This document shows positions 26,087 through 36,736 of a stretch of DNA of 64,000 bases, one piece after another. How positions within the stretch are numbered: position 1 is the stretch's first letter; the number at the start of each line of letters is the position of its first letter. Both the position numbers and the translations under genes were made by a program. The stretch lies in contig JACRQG010000033.1 of NCBI GenBank assembly GCA_016222805.1, positions 1-64,000 of the forward strand, written 5' to 3'. The stretch is from Verrucomicrobiota bacterium (GTDB lineage Bacteria; Verrucomicrobiota; Verrucomicrobiia; Opitutales; Opitutaceae). Under the pieces are notes generated by a model, which saw nothing but the letters and a program-made list of their open reading frames with translations, did not search any database and had not been told where the DNA came from.

Positions 26087-26162
26087 ACCCGCTGGTCCCG
26101 GCGCGCCGGGCATTCGTCGACTTGGGCTTGGCATCCTGCGGACGCCTTCCGAAGGTCTCGCC

Positions 26163-28259
26163 ATGCGCCTCGCCCCGCCGCCCGTCCTGCTCTCCGCCCT
26201 GTTGCTCATGACGACCGCCCTGCCCGCCGCCCAACCCCCGCCCGATCCGGCCGACCCCCATGGCTGGCTGGAAGAGGTGGCGGGAGAGAAGTCCCTCGCC
26301 TGGGCCCGGGAGCGCAACGCCGTCACGCAGAAGGAACTCGAGGCGTCGCCGCACTTTCAGGCCATCCGCGAGCGCCTGCTCGCCATCCTCGATTCCACCG
26401 AACGCATCCCCTACGTCAGCAAACGCGGCCCGCACTACTACAACTTCTGGCGCGACGCGCAGCATCCCCGCGGCCTGTGGCGGCGGACTTCCCTGGAGGA
26501 ATTCCGTAAACCATCACCGGCCTGGGAGACGGTGCTCGATCTCGACGCCCTCGGCGCCGCCGAAAAGGAGAACTGGGTGTGGAAGGGATCACAGTGGCTC
26601 GAGCCCGACCTGGACCGCTGCCTGATTAACCTCTCCCGCGGCGGGGCCGACGCCGTGGTCGTCCGCGAGTTTGATCCGATCGCCAAGGCCTTCGTCGCCG
26701 GGGGATTCACGCTGCCGGAGGCCAAGAGCGGCGTTTCCTGGCGGAACCGCGACACCCTGTATGTCGGCACCGACTTCGGCCCGGGCTCGTTGACTGATTC
26801 CGGCTACCCACGGGTGGTGCGGGAATGGAAACGCGGCACCCCGCTGGCCGGGGCTCCGGTCGTGTTCGAGGGCGCATCCACGGACGTCAGCGCCTCGGCG
26901 TTTACCGTAATCGAACCCGGCTTCCGCCGCGAGTTCGCCCGCCGCGCCGTCACCTTCTTCACCGCGGAGCACTTCCTCCGGCAGGGCGACACATTCACCA
27001 AGCTCGACCTGCCCGCCGACGCCCGCCAGGGCACCTGGCGCGAGTACCTCACCGTCACCCTGCGCTCGGAGTGGCGGGTCGGCGGACGCGTGTTTCCGGC
27101 CGGGGCGCTCCTCGCGCTGCCGTGGGAGCGCTTCCTCAAGGGCGACCGCGACTTCGCCGTGCTGTTCGAGCCCGGCCCCCGCAAGTCCCTCGCCGCCTCC
27201 AGCGCCACGCGGCACCACCTGATTGTGAACGAGCTCGAGAACGTGCGGAACCGCCTCTACGTGCTCACGCCGGGGCCCGACGGTCGCTGGAGCCGCCAAC
27301 CCCTGCCCGCGCCGGAGTTCGGCAGCCTGTCCGCTTCTGCCGTGGACGACGACAGCGACGACTTCTGGCTCAACGTCGACGACTTCCTCACTCCTCCGAG
27401 CCTCTACCTCGGAAACGTCGGTCGGCCCGGCCGCGAACTCCTCAAGCAACTACCGGCGTACTTCGCGGCCGATGGGATGGAAGTGACCCAGCACGAGGCG
27501 ACGTCGCGCGACGGCACGCGGATACCCTACTTTCAGGTTTCGCGCCGCGGCCTCCCGGCCAATGGCACGAACCCCACCCTCCTTTACGGCTACGGTGGCT
27601 TCCAGCTTTCGCAGACCCCCGGCTACCGCGCGGCGGTCGGCAGCGCCTGGCTCGAACGCGGCGGCGTCTTCGTGCTCGCCAACCTGCGCGGCGGCGGGGA
27701 ATTCGGGCCCGCCTGGCACCAGGCCGCCCTCAAGGCCAACCGCCAGCGTGCCTACGACGACTTCATCGCCGTGGCGGAGGACTTAATCCGCCGGCGGGTG
27801 ACCTCGCCGCGCCACCTCGGGATCCAAGGCGGCAGCAACGGTGGCCTGCTCGTGGGTGCCGTCTTCACCCAGCGCCCGGATCTGTTCAACGCCGTGGTCT
27901 GCCAGGTGCCGCTCCTCGACATGCAACGCTACCACCGGCTCCTTGCCGGGGCCTCATGGATGGGCGAGTACGGCAATCCCGATGTACCTGCCGAGTGGGA
28001 CTTCATCCGCCGCTACTCGCCGTACCACAACGTGCGGCCCGACGGGAAGTACCCGCGTGTCCTCTTCACCACCTCCACGCGCGACGACCGCGTGCATCCC
28101 GGCCATGCGCGCAAGATGGTGGCCCGGATGCTGGAGCAGAAGCACGACGTCCTGTACTACGAGAACATCGAGGGCGGCCACGGCGGCGCGGCCAACAACG
28201 CCCAGTCCGCGTACATGAGCGCGCTGGCCTACACGTTTCTGCTGCAGCAATTGCGGTAA
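26163..28259 (+). CDS. Prolyl oligopeptidase family serine peptidase (S9A)
   Basis: 698 residues, the usual size. The signal peptide is MRLAPPPVLLSALLLMTTALPAAQ, so the enzyme is periplasmic. An N-terminal beta-propeller (about 50-420) guards the alpha/beta-hydrolase domain. The nucleophile is in GIQGGSNGGLLVG, Asp in TSTRDDRVHPGHA and His in GGHGG near the C-terminus. GYGGFQLSQTP and NLRGGGEFGPAWH are S9A signatures. It cleaves short peptides after proline. The frame is open further upstream within rsmE, but the signal peptide fixes the start. Confidence 0.93.
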   Translation: MRLAPPPVLLSALLLMTTALPAAQPPPDPADPHGWLEEVAGEKSLAWARERNAVTQKELEASPHFQAIRERLLAILDSTERIPYVSKRGPHYYNFWRDAQHPRGLWRRTSLEEFRKPSPAWETVLDLDALGAAEKENWVWKGSQWLEPDLDRCLINLSRGGADAVVVREFDPIAKAFVAGGFTLPEAKSGVSWRNRDTLYVGTDFGPGSLTDSGYPRVVREWKRGTPLAGAPVVFEGASTDVSASAFTVIEPGFRREFARRAVTFFTAEHFLRQGDTFTKLDLPADARQGTWREYLTVTLRSEWRVGGRVFPAGALLALPWERFLKGDRDFAVLFEPGPRKSLAASSATRHHLIVNELENVRNRLYVLTPGPDGRWSRQPLPAPEFGSLSASAVDDDSDDFWLNVDDFLTPPSLYLGNVGRPGRELLKQLPAYFAADGMEVTQHEATSRDGTRIPYFQVSRRGLPANGTNPTLLYGYGGFQLSQTPGYRAAVGSAWLERGGVFVLANLRGGGEFGPAWHQAALKANRQRAYDDFIAVAEDLIRRRVTSPRHLGIQGGSNGGLLVGAVFTQRPDLFNAVVCQVPLLDMQRYHRLLAGASWMGEYGNPDVPAEWDFIRRYSPYHNVRPDGKYPRVLFTTSTRDDRVHPGHARKMVARMLEQKHDVLYYENIEGGHGGAANNAQSAYMSALAYTFLLQQLR

Positions 28260-28289
28260 CCGGACGCCATCGCCCCACCGGCGGTGGCA

Positions 28290-28354
28290 TTGCCGGGGCC
28301 ATCGCCCCCGGCGACAGTCCGAATTCGACCTGTAGCCGGCCGCGGCGAGGCCGG
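28290..28354. repeat. Two-hairpin repeat, arms in reversed order
   Basis: GCCGGGGCCATCGCCCCCGGC at about 28290-28311 is followed by GTAGCCGGCC..GAGGCCGG at 28332-28354. Both arms resemble those of the 71-bp element, but the order on the plus strand is swapped. The element lies between convergent genes. Confidence 0.5.
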
Positions 28355-28389
28355 CCGATTGGAATCGAACGAGCGAGCGCGCCCGTTTC

Positions 28390-29427
28390 CTACCAGACCA
28401 GCAGGCCGCCGGCAAACGTCAGGCCGGCGCCGACGCTGCAGAAGATGATGCGATCCCCGTCGGAAAAGATGCCCTCCTCCGCTGCCCAGCCGAGGGCCAT
28501 CGAGACGCTGGCCGCGCTGGTGTTGCCGTACTTGGAGATCGTGACGACGAACTTGTCGTAGGGAATTCCCACGCGCTTGCTCACCGCGGTGAGGATCCGG
28601 GCGTTGGCCTGATGGGGCACGACCCAGGCGATATCCTCGGGCTTGAGGTTCTCGCGCGCGAGGGTCTGCTCGATCTGCTCCGCGAAACCGATCACCGCGT
28701 GCTTGAACACCGAGGTGCCGTTCATCTGTAGGTAAAAGTGCTCCATGCTGCAATCGGCGCCACAGGGGAACGGCATCCGGGCCCCGCCACCCGGTCGCTG
28801 GATGGACTCGAACTGGTCGGCATCGCCGCTGAGCGCCATCCGGTGCAGCCGATGGCCGCCTTCCCCCCGCGTCAGGATGGCCGCGCCCGCTCCATCGCCG
28901 AACAGAAAGGCCGTTTCGTGATCCTGCGGGTTGGTGATCCGCGACAACAGCTCGGCGGTGACCACGATCAGGTTCTTCGCGGTGCCGGCGAGGATGAGCG
29001 AACGCCCCACCTCAAGGGCGTAGAGCCAGCCGGAACAGGCGGCGTTCAGATCAAACGCCAGGGCCCGGGGGATCCCGAGCCGCCGGGCCAACGCGCTGGC
29101 CATCGAGGGCACGGGCTGATCCGGGATGATGGTCGCCAGAATGATGCCGTCGATTTGCGTGACGGCCATTCCCGCTTGGGCCAGCGCATGCCGCACCGCC
29201 TCCGCCGCGAGGTCCGTGGCCGATTCGTCCTCGGCCGCGTGCCGCCGCTCCTTGATCCCGGTGAGCCGCACCATCTCGTCCTCGGTGCGATGCGGAAAGG
29301 CCTTCAGGATCTCACTGTTCGGGCGGACCGTGGCCGGGGCCGCGTGCCCCACGCCTGCGATGCATACCGTCTCGGAATGTGTGCTCAATCGGGTTCCGAT
29401 GAAAGGGGCGTCCGGACGGACGTCCAC
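28390..29427 (-). CDS. fabH: Beta-ketoacyl-ACP synthase III (FabH family)
   Basis: 345 residues from a GTG directly abutting the stop of the lipoyl-domain gene. A TTG at residue 14 (before STHSETVCIAG) would start nearer the fold. The catalytic triad is plain: Cys131 in NAACSGW, His in VPHQANARI and Asn in KYGNTSAASV. KASIII starts fatty-acid (or other acyl) chains from acyl-CoA and malonyl-ACP in the cytoplasm. No acpP, fabD or plsX is adjacent. Coupling to a lipoyl/subunit-binding protein hints at use of branched or keto-acid-derived acyl-CoA starters. Confidence 0.92.
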   Translation of the reverse strand: MDVRPDAPFIGTRLSTHSETVCIAGVGHAAPATVRPNSEILKAFPHRTEDEMVRLTGIKERRHAAEDESATDLAAEAVRHALAQAGMAVTQIDGIILATIIPDQPVPSMASALARRLGIPRALAFDLNAACSGWLYALEVGRSLILAGTAKNLIVVTAELLSRITNPQDHETAFLFGDGAGAAILTRGEGGHRLHRMALSGDADQFESIQRPGGGARMPFPCGADCSMEHFYLQMNGTSVFKHAVIGFAEQIEQTLARENLKPEDIAWVVPHQANARILTAVSKRVGIPYDKFVVTISKYGNTSAASVSMALGWAAEEGIFSDGDRIIFCSVGAGLTFAGGLLVW

Positions 29428-29895
29428 TCAAGATTTCCGCGCCGCCAGGTAGCGGGCTACGTCGTCGCCGGAAACCCGTCCGCCGGGACCGGTCGCTTCG
29501 ATGCCGGTAAGGGTCGTGTGATCCAGGCCGGCTTCCTGCGCCAGCTTGATCGCCCGGGGCGTCCAGACGAGCGCCACCGCCGGTTTGGTGGCCGCGGCCG
29601 CAGGCGTCGCGGCCGGCCCCTTGGCCGCCAGGTGGCGGAGGGATTCGTCCGCAGTTTCGATCTGCAGGAACGGCGCGCCCGAGGGCTTCACTTCGCCGGC
29701 GGCCGCAAGCACGGCCCGCACCGTACCGTCGCAGGGCGATTCGAAGTCGAAAACGGACTTGTCGCTCTCCAGTTCGGCCAGCTTCTGGCCCTTCCGGACC
29801 TGCTCGCCGGCCTGTACCTTGAGCGCGATGACCGTGAGTTCGTTCACGGTCGCGCCCATGGCGGGCATCGTCACGTCGATGAGGAAGTTTTCCAT
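29428..29895 (-). CDS. Stand-alone lipoyl domain plus peripheral-subunit-binding domain protein
   Basis: 155 residues. Residues 3-78 are a biotinyl/lipoyl domain with the lipoylation motif ELESDKSVFDFESP (Lys46). An Ala/Pro linker follows. Residues about 105-150 are an E3-binding domain (TPRAIKLAQEAGL..ATGPGGRVSGDDVARYLA). The acyltransferase core that makes an E2 is absent, and there is no room for it: the stop directly abuts fabH. It looks like the N-terminal half of an E2. It could carry acyl groups for a 2-oxoacid dehydrogenase encoded elsewhere. A genuine truncation is possible, but both domains are intact. Confidence 0.85.
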   Translation of the reverse strand: MENFLIDVTMPAMGATVNELTVIALKVQAGEQVRKGQKLAELESDKSVFDFESPCDGTVRAVLAAAGEVKPSGAPFLQIETADESLRHLAAKGPAATPAAAATKPAVALVWTPRAIKLAQEAGLDHTTLTGIEATGPGGRVSGDDVARYLAARKS

Positions 29896-29967
29896 CCAGA
29901 GGTTTTGTTGCCGCGAGTGTGGAAGGCGCGGCGACGCGGTCAAGCGGCGGGACGGAGACCGCGGCGC

Positions 29968-31032
29968 CTACGGCGGGCCGAGGATGACCGGCCGCAGCAC
30001 CGGTGCCAGCCGCCGTGCCATCAGCTCATTGCCCTCGTCGTTGGGATGCTGGGGATCGCGCAACAGCGCCTGATCGCCGGCGCCGAACAGTTCGAGTCCT
30101 TCGATCACGTGGGTGGCGGCATCCCCGGCCCGCCGGCGATCGTTGGCCGCCTGCCGCATCATGTCGCGCAGGCGGATCGACTTCGCCAGGTACTTCGCAT
30201 CCTTCGGTTCGAAGCTGGAATAGATCGGCGTCACGCAGAAGATGGGACGGCCGGGATGCGCGACGCGGACCGCCGCCAGCATCGCAACATAGGCGTCGCC
30301 TGACTGATCCCCGTAGGACTTCCCGAGGTCGAAGAGGTAGCCGCAACCTTCCAGCTGGTTGACCAGGGCCACGACAACGGGCTCGGCCTTCCCGGCACCG
30401 CCGAAGCCGAGGTTGACGAAGTCCAGGTTGAGCCGCCGGGCCACCGCAGCCGGGTAGGTCGTGCCCGGATGATGGGAACCCGTCCCCTGCAGCACCGAGG
30501 AGCCGTAGCAGATCAACGGGGCAGTCTGGGCAAAAGGCGGCGGCGGCCCGAGCTGCGCCTCCGGATCAAAGCCCACGGCCAGCACGCGCGTCTCCTGGTT
30601 GTTGGGCAGGTAGATCGTAAGGTTCTTTCGCGCCCGATCCCGACCCTCGAAAAACACGAGTTCCGCGGACGCGGTCGTCTGCACCCGGACGGAGCCGGCC
30701 AGGACGTCGTCCACATAGGCATCGATGAAGCAGGGCTTGGCCGGCACCGTCGCCGCCTGCACGCGGAGGGCGAGCCGCGTGGTCGTCGCGGCAACCCGGA
30801 TGCGGCCGCCGTCGGGGGCGATCGCCCGGTTCCACACGCCGTTGGGCACGCGCCCCTTGGCCGACTTGGGCAAGCGCCAGAGCTCAGGCGAGTTTTCCTT
30901 GAACCAAGGCAGCCCGCGCACCTCGAGCTGCGGATCCGGAAACGGCACCCACCGCCACTCGGCCGCCGGGGCGGAGCAAAGGGTCGCCACGGTGGCGACG
31001 CTCCAGGAGAGCAGCAGGGTGAGCCGCTTCAT
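29968..31032 (-). CDS. Secreted two-domain SGNH/GDSL hydrolase
   Basis: 354 residues. The signal peptide is MKRLTLLLSWSVATVATLCSAPAAE. Residues about 25-165 are a jelly-roll-like SGNH-associated N domain. Residues about 170-350 are an SGNH domain, with YGSSVLQG (nucleophile Ser), GFGGAGKAE (block II Gly) and DPQHPNDEG (Asp/His). It is probably a carbohydrate esterase or lipase of the periplasm. It starts 10 bases after kdsA, so it is likely co-transcribed with it, though the link to KDO synthesis is unclear. Confidence 0.85.
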   Translation of the reverse strand: MKRLTLLLSWSVATVATLCSAPAAEWRWVPFPDPQLEVRGLPWFKENSPELWRLPKSAKGRVPNGVWNRAIAPDGGRIRVAATTTRLALRVQAATVPAKPCFIDAYVDDVLAGSVRVQTTASAELVFFEGRDRARKNLTIYLPNNQETRVLAVGFDPEAQLGPPPPFAQTAPLICYGSSVLQGTGSHHPGTTYPAAVARRLNLDFVNLGFGGAGKAEPVVVALVNQLEGCGYLFDLGKSYGDQSGDAYVAMLAAVRVAHPGRPIFCVTPIYSSFEPKDAKYLAKSIRLRDMMRQAANDRRRAGDAATHVIEGLELFGAGDQALLRDPQHPNDEGNELMARRLAPVLRPVILGPP

Positions 31033-31042
31033 TGCTTGCGCT

Positions 31043-31840
31043 TCATCCTCCTCGTACCGCCCGCCAGATGGCGAGGCATTGCGCGACCAGCGCCGGCAGT
31101 TCGGCCAGCGGAATCATGTTCGGCCCATCGCTGATGGCGCGTTCCGGTTCGGGATGGGTCTCGACAAACAGGCCGTCGGCGCCCGCCGCCAGCGCCGCGC
31201 GCGCGAGCGGCGGCACAAACTCCCGCTGCCCGCTGCTCTTGCCGCCCCCCGCGCCCGGCAGCTGCACCGCGTGGGTGGCGTCGAAGATCACCGGATGCCC
31301 GTGCTGCGCCAGCAGGGGAAAGGAGCGCATGTCCACCACGAGGTTCTGGTAGCCGAAGGTCGTGCCCCGTTCGGTCTGCCAGATTTCGCGCGCGCCGCCG
31401 TCGCGCAGCTTGCCGACCACGTGCACCATCTCGGCGGGCGAGAGAAACTGCCCCTTCTTGACATTGACCACCCGGCCCGTCGCCGCCGCCGCGAGCAGCA
31501 GATCGGTCTGCCGGCAGAGGAAGGCCGGGATCTGCACGACCTCGCACACCTCCGCGACCCGCGGCACCTGCACGCTTTCATGCACATCGGTCAGCACCGG
31601 GAAACCGTACTCGCGCCGGATGAGATCGAGCAGCGCCAGCCCTGCCTCCAGGCCGGTGCCCCGAGGGCCGGCGAGGGAGGTGCGGTTGGCCTTGTCGAAG
31701 GACCCCTTGAAGACGACGTTCAGCTCCGGGTGCGCCTGGCGCACGCGCCCCAGCACCCCGGCCACGGCGCGGCACACCGCCTCGTTTTCCAGGGAACAGG
31801 GGCCGGCGATGAGGAGCAGGCGCTGGGCGTCGAACAACAT
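31043..31840 (-). CDS. kdsA: 3-deoxy-8-phosphooctulonate synthase (KDO-8-P synthase)
   Basis: 265 residues. Hallmarks: [89 protein letters not shown] and [19 protein letters not shown]. It condenses phosphoenolpyruvate with arabinose-5-phosphate, giving KDO-8-P for lipid A/LPS, consistent with a Gram-negative envelope. It follows pyrG by 23 bases on the same strand, a pairing seen in many Gram-negative bacteria. Confidence 0.96.
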   Translation of the reverse strand: MLFDAQRLLLIAGPCSLENEAVCRAVAGVLGRVRQAHPELNVVFKGSFDKANRTSLAGPRGTGLEAGLALLDLIRREYGFPVLTDVHESVQVPRVAEVCEVVQIPAFLCRQTDLLLAAAATGRVVNVKKGQFLSPAEMVHVVGKLRDGGAREIWQTERGTTFGYQNLVVDMRSFPLLAQHGHPVIFDATHAVQLPGAGGGKSSGQREFVPPLARAALAAGADGLFVETHPEPERAISDGPNMIPLAELPALVAQCLAIWRAVRGG

Positions 31841-31863
31841 GGAAAGCTCCGGAAGGACCCCGC

Positions 31864-34292
<2,429 letters not shown>

Positions 34293-34359
34293 CCCCTGCC
34301 GCTGCACCCACTGGCAGCCGACTCCAGATCACCGGTCCCCGACCATTGCTGACGGCCCT

Positions 34360-34402
34360 CTGATTACTGACCACTGATCACTGAATACTGATTACTGATC
34401 AC
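34360..34402. repeat. Tandem CTGATTACTGA-type short repeat
   Basis: Five imperfect units of the kind TGATTACTGA / CCACTGATCA / CTGAATACTG run head to tail, AT-richer than the surroundings. Translated strings of this type (ISNQYSVISGQ) recur in intergenic DNA of many bacteria. It lies directly ahead of the PfkB kinase leader. Confidence 0.6.
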
Positions 34403-34436
34403 CTCTCCCTTCCCCTTCACCTTCCCTCCCTTCCGC

Positions 34437-35438
34437 ATGTCCGACTTCGAACTCATCGGCGTAGGCTCCCCCATCATGGATTTGCTGGCCACCGTGCCGG
34501 ACGACTTCCTCCGCCGCCATGTCGCCGGGGAAAAAGGCGGCATGGTCCTGGTCGACCAGGCGGAAATGGAGCGCATCGTGGGCCTGCTCGGCTCCACGCC
34601 CGCGCATTCCACCGGCGGATCGGCCGCCAACGCCACTTTCAACGCCGCGCGCCTCGGGCTCCGGGCCACCTTCCTCGGCAAGCTCGGCAACGATGAACTC
34701 GCCCGCCTCTACCGGCGCACCTTCGAGGCCGCCGGAGTCGACGGCAGCCGTTTCAAGCACGGCGCCCAGGCCAACGCCCGCTGCCTCGCGCTGGTCACGC
34801 CCGATGCCCAGCGCACGATGCGCACCTGCCTCGGGGCCGCCATGACCCTGGCGCCGGAGGAGATTTCCGCCGCCGACTTCCGCGGGTGTCGGCACGCCCA
34901 CATCGAAGGCTACCTGGTCTTCAACCAGGCGCTCGCCGACGCCGTCCTCGCCTCCGCCCGCGCCGCCGGCTGCACCACCAGTCTCGATCTTTCCTCCTTC
35001 GAGGTCGTGCATGCGTCCCGTGATTGGCTGTTCAGCCAGTTCCACCGCGGTCTCGATATCGTGTTCGCCAACGAGGACGAGATCCGGGCGCTTTTCCAGG
35101 ACCAGACGACATCGTACGAGGCGCTTACGCGCCGGCTCGCCGGCTACGGTGTCCTCGCCGCCGTCAAGGTCGGCAAGGACGGCGCGTGGATCGCCTCCGG
35201 CGACCAGATCCACCGGGTCGAGCCCGTGACGGTCAGCCGGGTGGTCGACACGAACGGAGCCGGCGATTCCTGGGCCGCGGGTTTCCTCTTTGCCCATCTC
35301 CGCGGCTGGTCGCTACCCCGCTGCGGTCAGCTCGCCTCCCTGATGGGAGCCGAAACCGTCAGCCACCTCGGCCCGATCATCCCGGACTCGCACTGGCCGG
35401 CTGTGGAGCGAAGGGCCCTGGCGCTCGCGCCGGGCTGA
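34437..35438 (+). CDS. PfkB-family kinase (adenosine-kinase-like)
   Basis: 333 residues. The substrate-side motif GGSAANATFNAARLG and the C-terminal DTNGAGDSWAAGF (anion hole and catalytic Asp) define the PfkB/ribokinase fold. IGVGSPIMDLLATV at the N-terminus and FLGKLGNDELARLYRR are closest to bacterial adenosine kinases, but the nearby uronate locus leaves 2-keto-3-deoxygluconate or another sugar possible. The leader (34403-34436) is almost pure pyrimidine and has no Shine-Dalgarno. Confidence 0.86.
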   Translation: MSDFELIGVGSPIMDLLATVPDDFLRRHVAGEKGGMVLVDQAEMERIVGLLGSTPAHSTGGSAANATFNAARLGLRATFLGKLGNDELARLYRRTFEAAGVDGSRFKHGAQANARCLALVTPDAQRTMRTCLGAAMTLAPEEISAADFRGCRHAHIEGYLVFNQALADAVLASARAAGCTTSLDLSSFEVVHASRDWLFSQFHRGLDIVFANEDEIRALFQDQTTSYEALTRRLAGYGVLAAVKVGKDGAWIASGDQIHRVEPVTVSRVVDTNGAGDSWAAGFLFAHLRGWSLPRCGQLASLMGAETVSHLGPIIPDSHWPAVERRALALAPG

Positions 35439-35488
35439 GGCGCCGCGGCGCCGGAACTCGACCGCCTCCGGGCGCGATGGCCGGAGGC

Positions 35489-36562
35489 TCAGGCCCGTAC
35501 CGGGCCCGTCGATTCCCGCACCACTAGTGCGGGCGCGATGGTCCGCACGATCGGTTTTGCCGTGGGCGCAGCCCCCAATTGGCCGAGCAGGATCTCCGCC
35601 GCGGTCGCCACCGTGTCCTCGATGCTCTGGTCCACCGTGGTCAGGGCCGGTGAGGTCATCCCGCAGATTTCCTGGTTGTTGAAGCCAGTGACCGACACGT
35701 CGCGCGGAACCCGCAGCCCCGCCTCCTGGAAGCCGCGGAGCGCGCCAATCGCGATCTCGTCGTTGTAGCCGAGAAAAGCCGTCGGCCGCTCCGCGAGGCC
35801 GACCAGGCTGCCCGCCAGCAGCCGGCCGTACTCAAAGTCGTTGCTCCGCTCGTGCAGATGATCGACCGAGACGATGCACGCCGCGGGATCCAGGCCGCGG
35901 GCCCGCAGCGCCGCCTGGATGCCGGTCTGCCGGTCGATCCGGCTCGGAGGTCCCTTGGTGATGCCGAGGCTGCCAAAGCTCCGGTGACCGAGATCCAGCA
36001 GATGGTTCACGACCAGTTCCATGCCCGCCGCCCGGTCGAGGGCGACGGTGTTGGCCCCCTTCAGCCCGAACTGGTCGATCACCAGGTGCGGCGTGCCCTG
36101 CCGCGTGAGTTCGGTCAGGCGCGCCTCGATCTCATCGCGCAGGAAATGCCCGATGAACACGACCGCCTCCACCCGCAGCGATTGGAAATGCCGCACGACG
36201 TCGCGCCCGACCCCGGGAGTGTACACCTCGATCAGCGACGCGATGCCGCGCGAGCGGAGCAGGCGCTGGAGGGCGGCGAGTTTTCGCACCGCCGGCGGGG
36301 TGGCGAGATCCTCCATGCAGATCCCGATCATCGCCGTGCGCTTGCCCTTCAGGTGCACGGCGTGGGCATTCGGCGTGAAGCCCGTCTCCGCGAGCGCCCG
36401 CTGCACCCGTTCAATCGTTTTCGGCCGCAGGCCGGGCTGCTGGTTGAGCACCCGCGACACCGTCGTGCGCGCCAGCCCGATATGGCGGGCAAACTCGGCC
36501 GTCGAGCGGAGGACCACGGGTCGGGAGGATTTCTTCGCGGCAGCCACGGTGTCGGCCCGCAC
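35489..36562 (-). CDS. LacI-family transcriptional regulator
   Basis: 357 residues from a GTG. The helix-turn-helix is near residues 20-65 (STAEFARHIGLARTTVSRVLNQQPGLRPKTIERVQRAL), with the TVSRVLN recognition helix and a hinge NAHAVHLKGKRT. Residues about 75-345 form the sugar-sensing domain (GICMEDL, VVFIGHF, DRAAGMELVVNHLLDLGHRSFG, AFLGYNDEIAIGALRGF, VSVTGFNNQE, TTVDQS). It is divergent from a TonB receptor. The palindromes at 36656 and 39950 are the likely binding sites, so it probably controls the uronate locus up to 44945. Confidence 0.92.
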   Translation of the reverse strand: MRADTVAAAKKSSRPVVLRSTAEFARHIGLARTTVSRVLNQQPGLRPKTIERVQRALAETGFTPNAHAVHLKGKRTAMIGICMEDLATPPAVRKLAALQRLLRSRGIASLIEVYTPGVGRDVVRHFQSLRVEAVVFIGHFLRDEIEARLTELTRQGTPHLVIDQFGLKGANTVALDRAAGMELVVNHLLDLGHRSFGSLGITKGPPSRIDRQTGIQAALRARGLDPAACIVSVDHLHERSNDFEYGRLLAGSLVGLAERPTAFLGYNDEIAIGALRGFQEAGLRVPRDVSVTGFNNQEICGMTSPALTTVDQSIEDTVATAAEILLGQLGAAPTAKPIVRTIAPALVVRESTGPVRA

Positions 36563-36655
36563 GATGCTGCCGCGACTTCGGGGCTGTCAACGCCGGGTCC
36601 CGGGGCCGGACCGTCCGGCGAAGATCGTCGGCCGGGACCGGGGATTCCCCTTGCG

Positions 36656-36671
36656 GCGGACACGTGTCCGC
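36656..36671. promoter_or_regulatory. Candidate LacI-family operator GCGGACACGTGTCCGC
   Basis: A perfect 16-bp palindrome with central CG, as in LacI/GalR operators, in the gap between the divergent LacI gene and the first receptor. The core GGACACGTGTCC recurs at 39950 ahead of the second receptor, again preceded by CTTGCG. Confidence 0.75.
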
Positions 36672-36736
36672 GAGAATCTGCAGGCTCCCCCGGCGTTTTC
36701 GGGAGCCGTGCCCACTGCACCCGACCCAAAACCGCC

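Noticed and set aside
36604-36620. GGACCGTCCGGC string seen at 36608, 39902 and 47248
   Set aside because: Short, GC-rich and present in unrelated contexts, so probably chance.
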